Counted from the stretch's first letter, positions 1 to 11,529 are shown. The stretch is 64,000 bases of DNA from Cristatella mucedo (GCA_009760855.2 WPIO01000184.1:226001-290000), one strand, 5' to 3'. Made by a program: numbers and translations. The notes: a model not told the origin generated them from the letters alone.

Positions 1-175
1 GAATGTGGTCGGAATATGCTATGAGTGATTGTTGTGATTGTGAGTCACGGCGGACTTCGGTGGCGAGAGAGGCGAGGAGAGTCGTTCTTCCCTCTGCTCC
101 CTCTGCGTAGTGAAATTAACCGATCGTCGGCTGGCGTTCCGTGCTGTTCGCGATGATAACCAAATCTGCAAGCTA
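1..175 (+). repeat. LTR-like dispersed repeat, copy 1 (cut by window start)
   Basis: This segment aligns with 26333-26516. Shared pieces include GAGAG, GAGGAGAGT, CGTCGGCT, the GCGTTC block and the CGCGATGATAA/CGCGACGATAA end. Copy 2 has AATAAA followed by GT-rich sequence, the layout of the R region of an LTR. I see no internal gag/pol and no clean TG...CA ends, so the LTR label is inference. An unrelated dispersed repeat is equally possible. Confidence 0.35.
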
Positions 176-1086
176 TTTCCGACGGTGGCCTACAGCAATG
201 CTGCTTGAGCAATTTCAAGTCGGCGATGACTTCGCAACTTGGCTGCTTGACTACGAGTGGAGGCTCGAGCTGTGGCGGTGTCAATCCGACAGTCTGGCAC
301 CAGTATCATCTGCCTCTTCCTGGAAGGAAGCACATTCTTTGTGTACTCGTACATGACAAAGGCAATCAAGGATAACTACTGTCTGCTTCGTGAGGCTTTG
401 ATGACAGCGCTGGCTAGCCCGGTGGGTAAAGCGAGGCTACTGAACGCTGGGTTAGTAACGGCTTGTTGGAGAGAGGGCGCCGACGGACGTGACCAAACGC
501 GGCACTACCTGGTGGCGGCGGCAAGAGAGGCGGCAGCGTCCGGCAGAGAGGCGACAACTTGTGAGGCAGTGAAGTTTGATTGATCTAAGAAGGATTGGTC
601 TAGCAATCGCAGTACTGGCCTGGTTAAAATAGGACTGAGACTCAAATTGTCTTTGATCCGGACCATGTCCAGCCTCATTTGGTCCAACTAGGGTCCGGTC
701 TCGATTCTTTATTTTTCTTATAAAGCATACTCAACCTTTAGGAAGAGTTATTCGGGCCCAGGAAATACCTATTACTTTTACGCTGACAATGTGCAGTTTG
801 CTGACAGAGAAGCTATCGGCAAAATCACCACAACGATCCCTAGTGAAGGGTAGGTTGATCTTGGGCATAACCATTTTTTGATAGAGATCTTGGAGATAAA
901 TGAACAATAGCTTTGTAGTAGCTAGGCTTGGCCTGTGCTAGGATTGATTGATGTAATATACAGCAGTGTTCGGGTGCCTGATATATGATATACAGTAGTC
1001 TTCAAATGCCTGAAGTTGGACAGTCGGTCGCGATTTCTTGTATGCTTTCTCATGTTTGTGCTTAGAAGGCCTAGCTAGTTAATTAT
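176..1086. other. Intergenic, no gene recognised
   Basis: Only short open frames (108 codons or fewer) with no recognisable motif occur here. No transposon signature was seen apart from the LINE tail that follows. Confidence 0.5.
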
Positions 1087-1205
1087 CTGCATTTTACTTA
1101 CTATTCTATTGCGTATCACTTTGCAGCAAATGTAAAGCGCCTAGAAAGAGATTAAGTTCTCTGAGGGCGCTTTATCAAGTGCAATATTATTATTATTATT
1201 ATTAT
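1087..1205 (+). mobile_element. LINE-A 3' tail fragment
   Basis: Matches the LINE-A 3' end: CTTTGCAGCAAATGTAAAGCGCC, then the AGAGATTAAGTTCTCT core, GGGCGCTTTATCAAGTGCA and an (ATT)n tail. It is severely 5'-truncated, with no coding part left. Confidence 0.75.
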
Positions 1206-1679
1206 GCAGTAAGCCATGAGCCATCAGAGCGAGCGCTTGCAGTGTGCTTAGCCTGAGGTGCAGACTTACGGAACGTGTCGGCTAGTGTCGCGTTGTAGCA
1301 ATGCTGTGCGCTTAGTCAGAGAGGAATCGACGAGCTGGTGCAATCCGCCAGATTCTGCCACAATCCGTCTAATTAGGCTAAAATTGACGTGTCAGAACAA
1401 TGGCGTTGTCAAGCTCAAACTTTAAGTGAATATTGAATTTACGTTCGATATTACGTGCTCAGCAAATGTTCTGCCATTGTGCGCTCGCACACTCGTTCAA
1501 ATGGGCTGCAAAAACCTAGGCTTTTTTGGCCTGTACCGAAATCCACTGGAATCCACTCTAGGCCGCCTTTATTTAACCATTAAACAGCTACATAGAGCTC
1601 CAAAAAGTTGAATATGCTGTATTTACTGTACCTGCAAAATTTCATACCATTCCGCTCACTCGTTAAATGTAGTGTATCC

Positions 1680-3010
1680 GATTGTTCACTCTACGATGAC
1701 TATGTGGGTGTAGCGCAGAAGAGTTTTGTATAGGACACTCATAGCCTACGCGGCTTTCCGTAGGCATTCGGTAGCTAACAGACTTCATCTCACACAACAA
1801 ACAGAAAGTGAGGGCATAGCTGAATCAGGAGAGCAGTTAAGGTAGGGAGTGGCATGGCAGTACTGCTTGGGACGGCTGGAAAGAATGTGCATCAGTCGGC
1901 AGCAGGAGAGTAGTTGTCGTTGTGTAATAAGTTAGTTCCACAGCCTAGGACCTGCAGAGCAAAAGCTTCTGTCGTCGATGGTATACAAGCGGAGGAATGG
2001 AACAGCTAATTTATTATCCATACAGGACCTGAGGGCACGAGGAGGCAGAAACTGGTGCAGCAGTTCAGGTAGGTATGAAGAGCCAAGCCTCGGCGGCCCT
2101 TGTGGGTCAGCGTAAAAACTTGGCTCTGAATCCTTTAATCAACTAGCAGCCATCCAAGCTCTTTCAGAGAAGAAGCGGCAAGGTCAAACCTCTGGGATTA
2201 AAACTCTAGCCTTGCAGCCATATTCATCGCCAGCTGCTGAGGCCTATGCTTTTTTCGGTAGCTCAGCCAAAAAGGAATAACAATAATCTAGCCAAAACAT
2301 ACCTAAGAAGCCAGGAACATTTTTTGCAAGCCATGGTAGAAGACATTTTCTAATCTTATATAGGGATCGGGCGTGATGGCTACATGTCGAAGCAGTCTTC
2401 TGAAAGCTTTTAAAACGTAGGCAATTATCGAAGACAACACCTAAATTCCGAGCACGTGGTGATGGTCGCACAAGAGCTCCACCTAGTAGAAGAGCAAATA
2501 TTTGTCATATAGCAACGTGCTTTGGGTGTCCTATGAGCAGCAGTTTCGTTTTATCGTCGTTCAGTATAACGACATTTGCCGGCATCCAGGATCAAATATC
2601 TGCTAGACAATCATTCAATTTATCAGCAACTGCAACAGATTCAGACAGTTTAAATGGCAAATACAGCTGCGTTTCGTCAGCATCAAGCAATAGTCTATTC
2701 CGTGGACCTGAAATCGTCACTTCTTGTAGAGGCTCAGTAGTGGAGAGCAGCAATAAACTGATGACGGACCCTTGAGAGACTCCACAGGTGGCTGGTCTGG
2801 TGGATGAGACCTAAACGCCACAGGATATGGATTGAACACTTGCGGACAAGTACGATTTAACCACTCCAGTGCCTCGTCCGCCCGCACTGACTGTTGTCCT
2901 CAACCGTTCAAGTAGGAGAACGACATCATTGGTTTTGAAGCCAGCTGACAGGTCTAGCAGCGCTAGGGCGATGACATTATCATCATTGTTGTTGCACATA
3001 ATGTCATTGT
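1680..3010 (-). mobile_element. LINE-B copy, minus strand, RT to 3' end
   Basis: Read on the minus strand this is a degenerate non-LTR reverse transcriptase. It contains LLDLSAGF (RT motif A region) near 2950, a DADETQLYLPF segment where YADDTQLYL is expected (catalytic region, about 2660-2690), LNDDKTKLLLIGHPK near 2570, then PSPRARNLGVVFDNCL at 2440-2471 and LPWLAK/WLDYCYSFLAELPKKA near 2250-2350. The 3' UTR ends near 1690 and matches LINE-B 3' ends at 3165-3390 and 50285-50570. Several frame changes and stops show it is dead. The 5' part (endonuclease, ORF1) is missing. Confidence 0.8.
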
Positions 3011-3164
3011 TTATACGGATAAGAGCGGCTTCAGTGTTGTGCTGTCGCTTAAATCCCGTTGAAACTTTTCTGAAATTTCATACTTTTCAATGTCTGCTAA
3101 CTGCTACTTACCGAACACGTTTTCAAGAATCGTTGACGAAAAAGGACGAACGGAAACCGAGCGA

Positions 3165-3390
3165 TAGTCTGCAAGGACCTCTGTATTTAACTGCTCTCCT
3201 GACTCAGCTATGCTTCCCACTTTTTCTTTGTTGCGTGAGATGAAGTCTGTTGGCTACCGATTGCGTACCGAAAGCCGATTTGGCTGTGAGTGCGCTATTC
3301 AAAACTCTCCTGCGTAACACCCACATGGTCTTTATGACTTTGTGGAGTTACAGACGGAGATACGTTACATTACATTACATAAGACATTTT
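3165..3390 (+). mobile_element. LINE-B 3' end fragment, plus strand
   Basis: Shares with other LINE-B copies the TTTCTTTGTTGCGTGAG block, GCGTACCGAAAGCCG, TTTATGACTTTGTGGAG and a tail of GTTACATTACATTACAT. It lies close to the minus-strand LINE-B copy just upstream, so the two form an opposed pair. Confidence 0.75.
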
Positions 3391-3579
3391 GTAAGTATCG
3401 GTCTGACCAATTTTTCTAGAATCGATTTCAGCAACACGGGTTAATACTGCAATTCGCCGCAATCTCCTGCATTGTACTGAAAAACTAAAGAAATATTGTG
3501 CAAAAAGCTTTTTCACTGTACATGACCGTAGACTCTGCAACAATTGTAATCACACAGTTTCACTTGCATAGTCACAGGC

Positions 3580-6075
3580 GTTGTCTTGCAATGTGCTTTA
3601 ATAAACTGCAATAAATGGTACGGGGAAATAACAGTGCAACCCAAACATTGGCCAACCCTCGCCAAAACATTGGCCAAGAGGGAAGGGCGCGACAGCGATT
3701 TGTTTAGTCTACTTTTTAGATGGACAACGAAGCGAGCCACTGCAAACCACCGCAAAACGAGACGAGTAGAAATATATTTTGCCGAGCTCCAGTTTTTACT
3801 GAATATTAAAGCATATTGTTGTAGGATCGATCATAACCTCGTAAATTCAAGAAATTGCTCATCCATCTGCTTACGGAAGGCCAGGCGATGCAATTAGCCG
3901 AAATGGCCTGGGCAAATACCACAATCCACTGTAATCCAATGAAAATCATTCCCAAATCGTCAAAGCGAAGCCAATTTACATTTCCTGTAGGACTAAGCTA
4001 AGTTAAAAGTGCACCAAAAAGTTTTGCGAAGTTACCCATGGGAGTTCTCGTGCGATGCTTTGAAATCGGCTGCATTACGAAATCCATAGCAATCCACCCT
4101 AATCAGCTGCAAAACGACAAGAACGCACATACTAGAAGGTCTAATCATAATAACATATTGCTCAGCCTTTTGGTTATTTTTTACTCACACAGTTTCACTA
4201 CAATTGCCTTGAGCGTTCTGATGCAATGCGCTTTAATAGACTTCAATGACAGGGCCAATACCGCACTCCACTGCATTCCGCTGTGAAATGTCCCAAAATA
4301 GGTTTCACATTGCTCCAATTAAAAAAAAAGCATTTTACAAAGCGTAAAGAGAAACCGCGTCATTTTGGCCATTTACGCTATTAAAATGTTAGGCAATGCA
4401 TGGCGACCAACGGCTATGGCTCGGCTCGAAGTAACAATCCACTGCATTCATTGGCAAACCGCGACCACAAATCCTCTGCGCGACGCTCCAATTTGTATGA
4501 TATGTAATATTGTACTGCGTTCAAAGTGAAACCATAGAATTTTCAAGCTACTTTAGCCCTTAGTTGTCGACAATGCATGGCAATTGAAAAGCAATGGCAG
4601 GGGCCAATATCACAATCCATACATATTGACGAGAAATCGGCTTCCGAAGCATCAATTCTCATTCCACGTGGCATCTCACTGCGGGCGCACGTAATTTCAA
4701 CCTATGGTGTGCTTTCCATCTTGGGCAATGCGTAGCAATCGACGGCAATGGACCGGAAAAATACGGCAATCCATTAGGATCCGTCACAAATTGCCGAAAA
4801 GTGGCAGGGCCATGCTCTAACTTTTCTTACGCACTACAGCTCTATGTATTTAAAGTGCAACCGCCTCCTTTAAACCAATCGTGAACGTACAATCGCGAGC
4901 AATGAATGGCAATCGACAGCAATGGCCGGGGTCAATACCGCAATCCGTGGCAAATTGACAACACTGGCTTCGCGAAACTGTTATTCTCATTCCGCGTAAC
5001 ATCTCAATGTGGGCGCGAATAACTTTCACCCGTTGTAAGCGTTCAATCAACAGCAATCCATGGAAATAGACGGCAATGGCCTGGCTTTCTCAGCAATCCA
5101 TTTCAAATTGACCTGAAATTGTCCGTTTGAAGCTCTAACTGTCATTCCACATAACGTTCACTGTACGAGCACCTACTTTCAACCCATCGCTCACGTGCAA
5201 TCGATGGCAATAATAATAATTATAATAATATTGCACTTGATAAAGCGCCCTCAGAGAACTTAATCTCTTTCTAGGCGCTTTACATTTGCTGCAAAGTGAT
5301 TTGCAATAGAATAGTAAGTAAAATCATGCTTGAAAAACAAACAAAATGAATAATATGGTTAGGGGTGACATGCACAGGGTCAGCATGCAAATGTGGTTAG
5401 TGGCAGCATGCACAGTGTCAGCACGCATAAGCACGTCAAGGACGAATCACAGGGACCCACTAAATGCTGTCCTAAATAGGTGTGTTTTTAAGTTTCTTTT
5501 AAATGTGGTCAGGTCAGGGGATGTTCTGACGCAGGTCGGGAGGGAGTTCCAGGCTTTGGGAGCATAGGAGCTAAATGCACGGTCTCCAAAGGATTTAAGG
5601 TTTGTACGAGGTATTTGTAGACTGTGGGATTCCGAAAAGCGAGTGGTACGATGCTTGGCCTGATGGGGTAGTATATCTGAAAGATAGGCTGGAGCCATAG
5701 AATGAAGAGACCTAAAAGTGAGCGACAAAACCAATCAATGGTAATTGATGGCAACTGCCTCAAAAAATGCGGCAATCAATCAACTGGGATCTCGAAAATC
5801 GCCGGAAAGAGTCTGGATCAAGTCTAGGCTTTTCTTGGCTGTAACGATTCACTCTATTAAAAGTGCAACCACTTCCTTTCGACCAATCGCGAACGTACAA
5901 TTACGAGCAATGCCTGGTGATCGACGGCAATGGCCCTGCTTCTACTCATGCCGTTTCAAATTAACTAAAAATTTGCCGTTCGAGGCTCCAATTGCTACGG
6001 CATATACAATTTGTCGCGATCGCCACGAAACCATGGAATTTTCAAGCCAGTTGGCTACCGGTCACCTTGCGGGAT
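3580..6075 (+). repeat. Degenerate tandem repeat (satellite-like), unit about 145-175 bp
   Basis: A block resembling GCAATGNATGGCAATCGACGGCAATGGCC followed by CAATCC and CAAATTGAC recurs at about 4226, 4396, 4571, 4724, 4900, 5044, 5198 and, beyond a LINE-A insertion, 5908; weaker versions lie at 3586, 3885 and 4053. Between anchors the units share CTCTAAC, CATTCC, GGGCGC and AAAGTGCAACC blocks. No coding sequence is supported. A second locus is at 25650-26175. Confidence 0.7.
5211..5735 (-). mobile_element. LINE-A copy inserted in the tandem repeat
   Basis: The minus-strand ORF (about 5735-5447) reads the LINE-A C-terminus: LTFRSLHSMAPAYLSD, SFGDRAFSSYAPKAWNSLP and FKRNLKTHLFRTAFSGSL. The 3' UTR, the hairpin (AAGCGCCC...GGCGCTTT) and a (TAA)n tail follow at 5211-5290. 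The copy is 5'-truncated. AATCGATGGCAA at 5199-5210 and AATTGATGGCAA at 5743-5754 flank it and may be a target-site duplication, although the host satellite is itself repetitive. Confidence 0.85.
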
Positions 6076-6359
6076 CCGCCAGCGGTGGCCTACAATAAGC
6101 ACGCCACTAACAATCAGATGAAACTCGAATCGCACAATTTAAGCATAAAAATGGGCCGCGCGGTCAGGCAGGCCCCAGCTGATCCGGGCCGACGGAGGCT
6201 GGTTAATTAAAGGATGTCTGCGCTAGCGGACTAACCTCGGCGTCCATAGGTCGCCATGACTTCCGCAATGGGTGGACTCGGGGAAATCACGGGATTCGCG
6301 CCGCTTAAACTTAATCAAATAACCCTATTTGTAGTAATAGCAACAGTTCGAACTAGTCA

Positions 6360-7310
6360 TGCAACTCCGAGACCGAGACCACGATAAGCCAGCGATGCAA
6401 ACAGCGTCGCCGGGTCCACCTGCGGGCGACGCCGGAAGCGGCAGCGCGATCGTTATCGTCTCCGGTCAAAAAGACCTCTCGGTCAGGTCGCAACCTTGTC
6501 GCAGCCGCCGCCGCAACTGGCTTCGGCTTCAGCTTCAGCAGCACGCCTATGTTACTCGCTGGACACCGGGCTACTGACGGATGCGCCCTCGCGCGCCCGA
6601 AGCATGCACCGTGGCCTGCGCGCGTTACCGACGCTAGGACTCCCCAACGGATGCAGACCTGTCCGGCGGCCCTGCTGCGAGGCCTGCGAGGCGGCGGCGG
6701 CGGCTTAGGCGGCGCCTCTCGGCTCAGCCTCTTCGTCTTGCTCTGCCACGCCGCGGTGGCAGCGCAGGCGGCGGACGCCGCGAGCGACGGTAGCGATCGC
6801 GCTCCTTCGAATCGCTACGAAATTCAGGAGTACGACGGGCAGCAGGCGGCGAGCCTCCATCTGGCGCCGTTCGATCAGAGGACGCGGAACTTCACGTTCG
6901 GCAACGAGTCCGTCGCGATTTTCCAGGACTGGGCGTCCGGCGGGGTCGCCGCCGTCGTCTGGGACGCGGTACGTCGTCTGGGTAGCGCCGCCCGCGCTCG
7001 CTCTCGGGCCGCTTCGCGTCGACCGCGATCGCTCGCGCGGCCGCTCGACCCCAAGCTGGGGCGGGGCGCCCGCGTCGCGCGACCTTCACCTTCGTGCGTT
7101 TGCAAGGGCTGCGCCTGGCCGCGTCTTACCGCTGTCCTCTCAGCGGCACGGCACGGCTCGTGCGCTCTTCGTCAGGATTCCACTCGCTCGCTTGCTCGCT
7201 CAGTGCTCGCGCGTCCTCGCCGAACGCTTCTCGCGGCCTCCGCTGCAAGCGTCCTGCGAGCCTTCGGCGCCGCCGCTGACGCCTCTGGCGCCGCTTCGCG
7301 GCGAGAATAA
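6360..7310 (+). promoter_or_regulatory. CpG-rich island over the METTL21A-like first exon
   Basis: Dense CpG and high GC from about 6380 to 7310 contrast with AT-richer flanks. The island spans exon 1 and the start of intron 1, the usual position of a TATA-less promoter. No TATA box is evident upstream of the candidate ATGs. The promoter role is inferred from position and composition only. Confidence 0.5.
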
Positions 7311-9042
7311 CAGAGCGACGCGAGACCCGATGTTACAAGACTGGAGAAGCAGCATTTGACCAGCATCCGTCGGCCGACTTGGACGAGTCGCCGAGAAAGT
7401 TCGGTCGTTATTTCGACATTCGAACCCCCTCCCCAGGTCTTAGCGAAGAGATAAGGCGCTTCCACTTCTTGCTCCGGGTCGTGGGTTCGATTCCTGCCAC
7501 GGGCAGGATTCGGTATTGTCCACTGCGAGCTGTAGCGATAGCTGAATCAGTGGCCTCGCTTATGCAGCGACAGAAGGGCCGCCGAGCGACCTCTGCTACA
7601 GATTCTAATTTGCAACCCAGACTTACGCGAGCAGGGTTGCAGCCAGGGTCCCAGCTGCAACTGCACATTCAGAGGCTTTAGCTTCCGAGCTGGCTTGACC
7701 CAGTGGTTAAGTTTCGCACCTCGAACAAGGCCAAAGTGAAGGTATTTGCAAAACGAGGTCATTTAAAAAGAGCTTGAAAACACCTATTTAGGACAGCATT
7801 TAGTGGGTCCCTGTGATTCGTCCTTCATGTGCTTATGCGTGCTGACTCGGTGCATGCTGCCACTAACCACATTTGTATGCTGACCCTGTGCATGTCACCC
7901 CTAACCATGTTGTTCATGTTTGTTTTTTTATCAAGCATGATATTACTCACCATTCAATTGCATTTCCCTTTGCAGCAAATGTAAAGGGCCTAGAAAGAGA
8001 TTTGAGTTCTCTGAGGGTGCTGTATCAAGTGCATTATTATAATTTTTATTATGTCGGCTCGAGCCCTATGGCAGGCCGCACGGTTTAGTTTGCTTTCGAT
8101 AATGATAATAATACGACATTTGAATAGCCTCTGAAAAAAGCTCATTCTTTTTCTAAGCGCTCGACATGTGCTGAAAAGGAGGCATGTCAGTTCGTATGCT
8201 CATTTATTTTTTTAAGGCGGTCGTCATGTGCAAGTACATAGCACAGCACGCTCACCTTTTCGCCGGCAGAGCAGTGCTGGAGCTCGGCGCCGGCACCGGC
8301 CTCGCCGGGATATGCGCCGCCAAGTTCGGTAAGTCGCTCTCAGAATGTCAAGGACAATAGCAGATGCCGGTGCAAGCGTCGGACTCCACCGCGACGGACC
8401 ACCCTGGTAGAACCCTCTAGGAGTATCGTTATGTGTGACCTTGCAGTGTGCCTAGCTCTGTGCCTGCTTCGTGCACTGTGCCTGCATCGTGCGTACCGAG
8501 TACCCCTTTTAAAGAGCGGTTCAGCATGAAACTGGCTTTGACCTGTGCGTTAGAAGAAAGCGCATGTCCGCCTGCTCGAGTGCCGTGAAAACTCCGAACG
8601 TGAACCTTTTCGTTCCTGTGATTCATCGGTCGCTGGGTTCCTGCAGTTCCGAAAGTCGCTAGAGCAGTAATCGGTGTCGCTGTCATTCAAACTAGAGCTG
8701 GCTTGTTTCATGCTGCTCCTGTGGAGTAACTCACGATTTGCTGCATTCTAATGACGTTTAAGTGTGATTTCCTGGCGATTTTCTTGAATAAATAGAGCCT
8801 TGCCGTCATCTGGCCTTCCTGGCTTGCATCTGGGAGGTTACTCATTTCTGCTTCCGGTGACCTTGCGATTGGCACCTGGCGATGTCGCAGCAGCTCTTTA
8901 TTGAGACCGCTTGTGTCGCAGGACTTTGTTGTCACTTTTTAATGCACCTCGCGATCTCATAGGCAGATACTGCTGCTAAGCTCGACCGCCAAGTTCTATT
9001 GCATCTCTCTCTCACTCTCCCTGTCTCTCTCCCTGTCTCTCT

Positions 9043-9112
<70 letters not shown>

Positions 9113-9799
9113 AGCTGTCAACCGCTCTTTCTAGCTGTCAACCACTCTTTCTAGCTTTCAACCACTCTTTCTTTCTCGATCTCACTCACCCTCTTGTCGT
9201 CCTTTCTCTCTCCCTCTCTCCTCTTATCTCGGTCTCTCTCTCTCCTTCTCTCTCCATTTCTCTCTCTCTCTCTATCTTGATCTTTCTCTCTTTTTTTGTA
9301 TGCACATCCTTTTCATGTCTGAAAATTTGCTTTCAAACTTCCCCTGGTGTTCTTTGTATCCACAGGAGCCATTGTTACCCTCACCGACCGAGAGCAGGCA
9401 CTTGCTAATCTGGAGAGGAACGTCAGGTTCAACTTGGCCGAGCTGCCTGGCAGCCAGGCAGCAGCCTCGCCGGACGCTCGCCAGTCGGCCACAGTTCTCG
9501 AGCTCGACTGGAGCAGCAACCGGCTGCAGCCAACGTTCGCTCGACGCTGGGACATTGTGCTCGGTGCAGACATCGTGTACGACGGCGGAAATCCGAGCGC
9601 CCTGCACGAAGTCCTTCTTGCGCTCGACGCCGGGCTCGTCTACTTGGCTTGCCGGCTTCGCTACGACAGGGACGCCGACTTTGTGCAGCAGCTCGTCACC
9701 GCCGGCTCGTTTGTGTTGCAGCTCGAGCTGCGAGACGAGGACACGGGCGTTCACCTGTATGCTCTCCGACGGAGTACTGCTCGCCGAGATGATCTGTAA
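6651..9799 (+). CDS. METTL21A: METTL21A-like protein-lysine methyltransferase (three exons)
   Basis: Exons are 6651-6968, 8217-8328 and 9366-9799. Donors are GCG|GTACGT and TTCG|GTAAGT; acceptors are TTTAAG| and CCACAG|. The joined frame gives about 287 residues against 218 in human METTL21A, the enzyme that methylates Hsp70-family chaperones on a conserved lysine using S-adenosylmethionine. The fold is clear: FGNESVAIFQDW and GGVAAVVWDA (exon 1 end), the SAM-binding loop VLELGAGTGLAG (exon 2), VTLTDREQALANLERNV with the ribose-binding acid, GADIVY carrying the family DxxY motif, LACRLRYDRD, and a C-terminus ending in DL like the vertebrate protein. The extra length is an N-terminal leader of about 55 residues with a hydrophobic stretch. 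ATG 6549 is an alternative in-frame start; both have weak Kozak context, and an unseen upstream exon cannot be excluded. Intron 1 holds a SINE and a LINE-A, intron 2 a (CT)n tract. Confidence 0.88.
7436..7560 (+). mobile_element. tRNA-headed SINE-like element in METTL21A intron 1
   Basis: TAGCGAAGAGATAAGG (7441-7456) resembles a pol III A box, and GGTTCGATTCC (7484-7494) is a perfect B box preceded by GGTCGTG. Sequence after the B box does not fold into an acceptor stem, so this is a SINE head rather than a tRNA gene. The tail boundary is not clear, and it does not end with the SINE-1 tail. Confidence 0.55.
7760..8055 (+). mobile_element. LINE-A 3' fragment in METTL21A intron 1
   Basis: Contains the end of the LINE-A ORF (TTTAGGACAGCATTTAGTGG), the conserved 3' UTR (GCTGACCCTGTGCATGTC, CAGCAAATGTAAAG), the AGAGATTTGAGTTCTCT hairpin core and an (ATT)-like tail. 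It is in the same orientation as the host gene. Confidence 0.8.
9003..9290 (+). repeat. (CT)n microsatellite and imperfect CT-rich tract
   Basis: A near-pure CT run at about 9050-9107 is followed by three near-copies of TTTCTAGCTGTCAACCACTC at 9108-9165 and more CT-rich sequence. It lies in METTL21A intron 2, about 75 bp before the exon 3 acceptor, so it lengthens the polypyrimidine region. Confidence 0.85.
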
Positions 9800-9802
9800 A
9801 TG

Positions 9803-9806
<4 letters not shown>

Positions 9807-9850
<44 letters not shown>
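9807..9850 (+). repeat. (GT)n microsatellite in METTL21A 3' UTR
   Basis: About 21 GT units begin only 8 bases after the TAA stop codon at 9797-9799. It would be transcribed as part of the 3' UTR. Confidence 0.85.
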
Positions 9851-9851
<1 letters not shown>

Positions 9852-10186
9852 ATGCACGTTTGGCAAACAAAAGTATGTATAATTCAGACTTTAACGTCTC
9901 TTATCTGTCATCTTGAGCTAGGTGGTTGCGCAAGACATTCCCGACGTTTGTACTTTCCGAATACGGCTTTTGATTTGATTGGTTATAAAGTGCGCATTAC
10001 TCGAGAAACTGAGTAGCTAGGGCTGAATTGCTGCTCGCTCTAGGAATATGGTAGAAAACGGTGTTCTGGGTTTACCCACCAAGCTTCATGGCATAGCACA
10101 TGGGCGTTCTCATGCTATGGCCTTCGGTGAGACGGGCTAGCGAGCCTCCCAGTATAATTGAGCAGTGATACAACTGCCTTTTCCAC

Positions 10187-10192
10187 AATAAA
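10187..10192 (+). terminator. Candidate polyadenylation signal AATAAA for METTL21A
   Basis: The first canonical AATAAA after the stop codon, about 390 bases downstream, is followed by T-rich sequence. It would give a short 3' UTR. No other evidence for this end is available. Confidence 0.4.
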
Positions 10193-10957
10193 CGTTGCCC
10201 AACTGCGTTTTGATTCTACTTTATAGGAAATAATGTTCCGGGTTTACCAATAGAATTTCAAGGCAAAGCACACGGGCGTTTTCACCCTGATTTTCACTGG
10301 ATGGCCCGAGCCAGTGGAAGCCATAGTATGAGAGCAGCCGATGGGTAAAAAAACACTTATGTAATGACGAATCAAAACCACAGTTTCGCGAAGTGTATTG
10401 TCAAAGTGGTAGGAATTTCAGGAATGTCCGCAGCGAAGCTTCAGCGAAGCTTCAGCGAACCAGATACACTGCTCGGGAAGCTGCGGCTTATGATTTCACT
10501 CTTTGGAGCTCGCTGCTGGGAACATCTGCAAGACCTTTGGCTTGGCTGAAAATTTTAATAATAATAATAATAATAAAAATAATAAGACATTTGTGTAGCG
10601 TTAAAGAGTTTTGTATCAACTGTATGAGCTTTATTAAACCAGTAGGAAGGCTTTCGAGTTGTTAGTTGCATAAATCGAGAGGGATGTGATTACAAATTCA
10701 TGAAGAAACTTCGATAGGTATCTCTCTCTAACTTATTGAAGTTACGAACTGCTGCTGTGTGGGTAGGAAAAGCTGCTGTACGAATTTAACAATGATTGTA
10801 ATAATAATAACACGCTGAGTTGCGTAGCATGGTAAGGGATTCAGTGCGGTCGACAAAGCTATTATATCGAACTGGCAGGACATAACTCTCAATAATTAAT
10901 AGCCGATATCTTAATATGTATACGCATTTTTTTTTATAAATATACATAAATATATTT

Positions 10958-11105
10958 ATATCATTTGTATAGCACCCAAGAGAACTTGTTTGCTATTCAG
11001 GCGAACATGTGCCGCGGGGACTCGAGCCCACGACGTCGGTCGTCAAATACATGCACCATGATCTTGGCTCGAGGAGAGCACCTTAACCGTTGGTCAAAAA
11101 CAGCA
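10958..11105 (-). mobile_element. SINE-1, minus strand
   Basis: On the minus strand it has a tRNA-like head (GACCAACGGTTAAGGTGCTC; B-box area GGGCTCGAGTCC) and the SINE-1 tail (AATAGCAAACAAGTTCTCT, GGGTGCTATACAAATGA). It is diverged from the consensus and carries an extra GAGCCAAGATC block. Confidence 0.75.
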
Positions 11106-11367
11106 TATTCACAAGCTAGCTCAAGGCTATCGGCTAGAGGGTTCAAACATTCATGGCTACAATCTTGCAAAGGCTGCGCTGCCTAGGTGCTACCAGAAGA
11201 TACACTATCACACCCGAGCTGATCGAGTTGAGAACAATTCTTGGGTACAGGAGAACTAGGGGCCCCAGTTCTGCCTTCATAGTGGAGCAGCCGAACTTCT
11301 CCTTTAAGAAGAACTGCAAGCAGGCTCGTCTTCCTTTAAATCCTGTCGCGACGTGCACGAGCTTGCT

Positions 11368-11451
<84 letters not shown>
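11368..11451 (+). repeat. (GA)n microsatellite
   Basis: An almost pure (GA)n run of about 40 units. An apparent RERERE reading frame across it is only the repeat. Confidence 0.95.
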
Positions 11452-11529
11452 AGCAATAGCTGGCCACCTACGTTTGGTGGATCTTCCCCTATGGGATTTC
11501 AGGATGTTTCGGTGTCCTGATGTATGGTA

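Noticed and set aside
5346-5567. Plus-strand ORF starting MNNMVRGDMHRVSMQMWLV (also at 16544, 20714 and 60986 on minus)
   Set aside because: This recurring frame is the antisense of the LINE-A 3' UTR and ORF end. The sense frame carries the retrotransposon C-terminus.
3580-6075. CRISPR-like array
   Set aside because: Units are long, diverged and lack short identical repeats with unique spacers, and the genome is eukaryotic.
6969-7310. Continuation of the METTL21A exon 1 frame to 7310
   Set aside because: After the GTACGT donor at 6969 the frame turns into low-complexity Arg/Ala-rich sequence, and homology resumes only in the exon at 8217.
7441-7494. True tRNA gene in METTL21A intron 1
   Set aside because: The B box is perfect but the downstream sequence cannot close a 7-bp acceptor stem with the upstream bases.
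9272-10016. Overlapping 193-aa (-) and 238-aa (+) open frames across METTL21A exon 3
   Set aside because: They are shadows of the GC-rich exon and contain THTHT or CVCVCV from the (GT)n repeat. The METTL21A frame has clear homology and splice sites.
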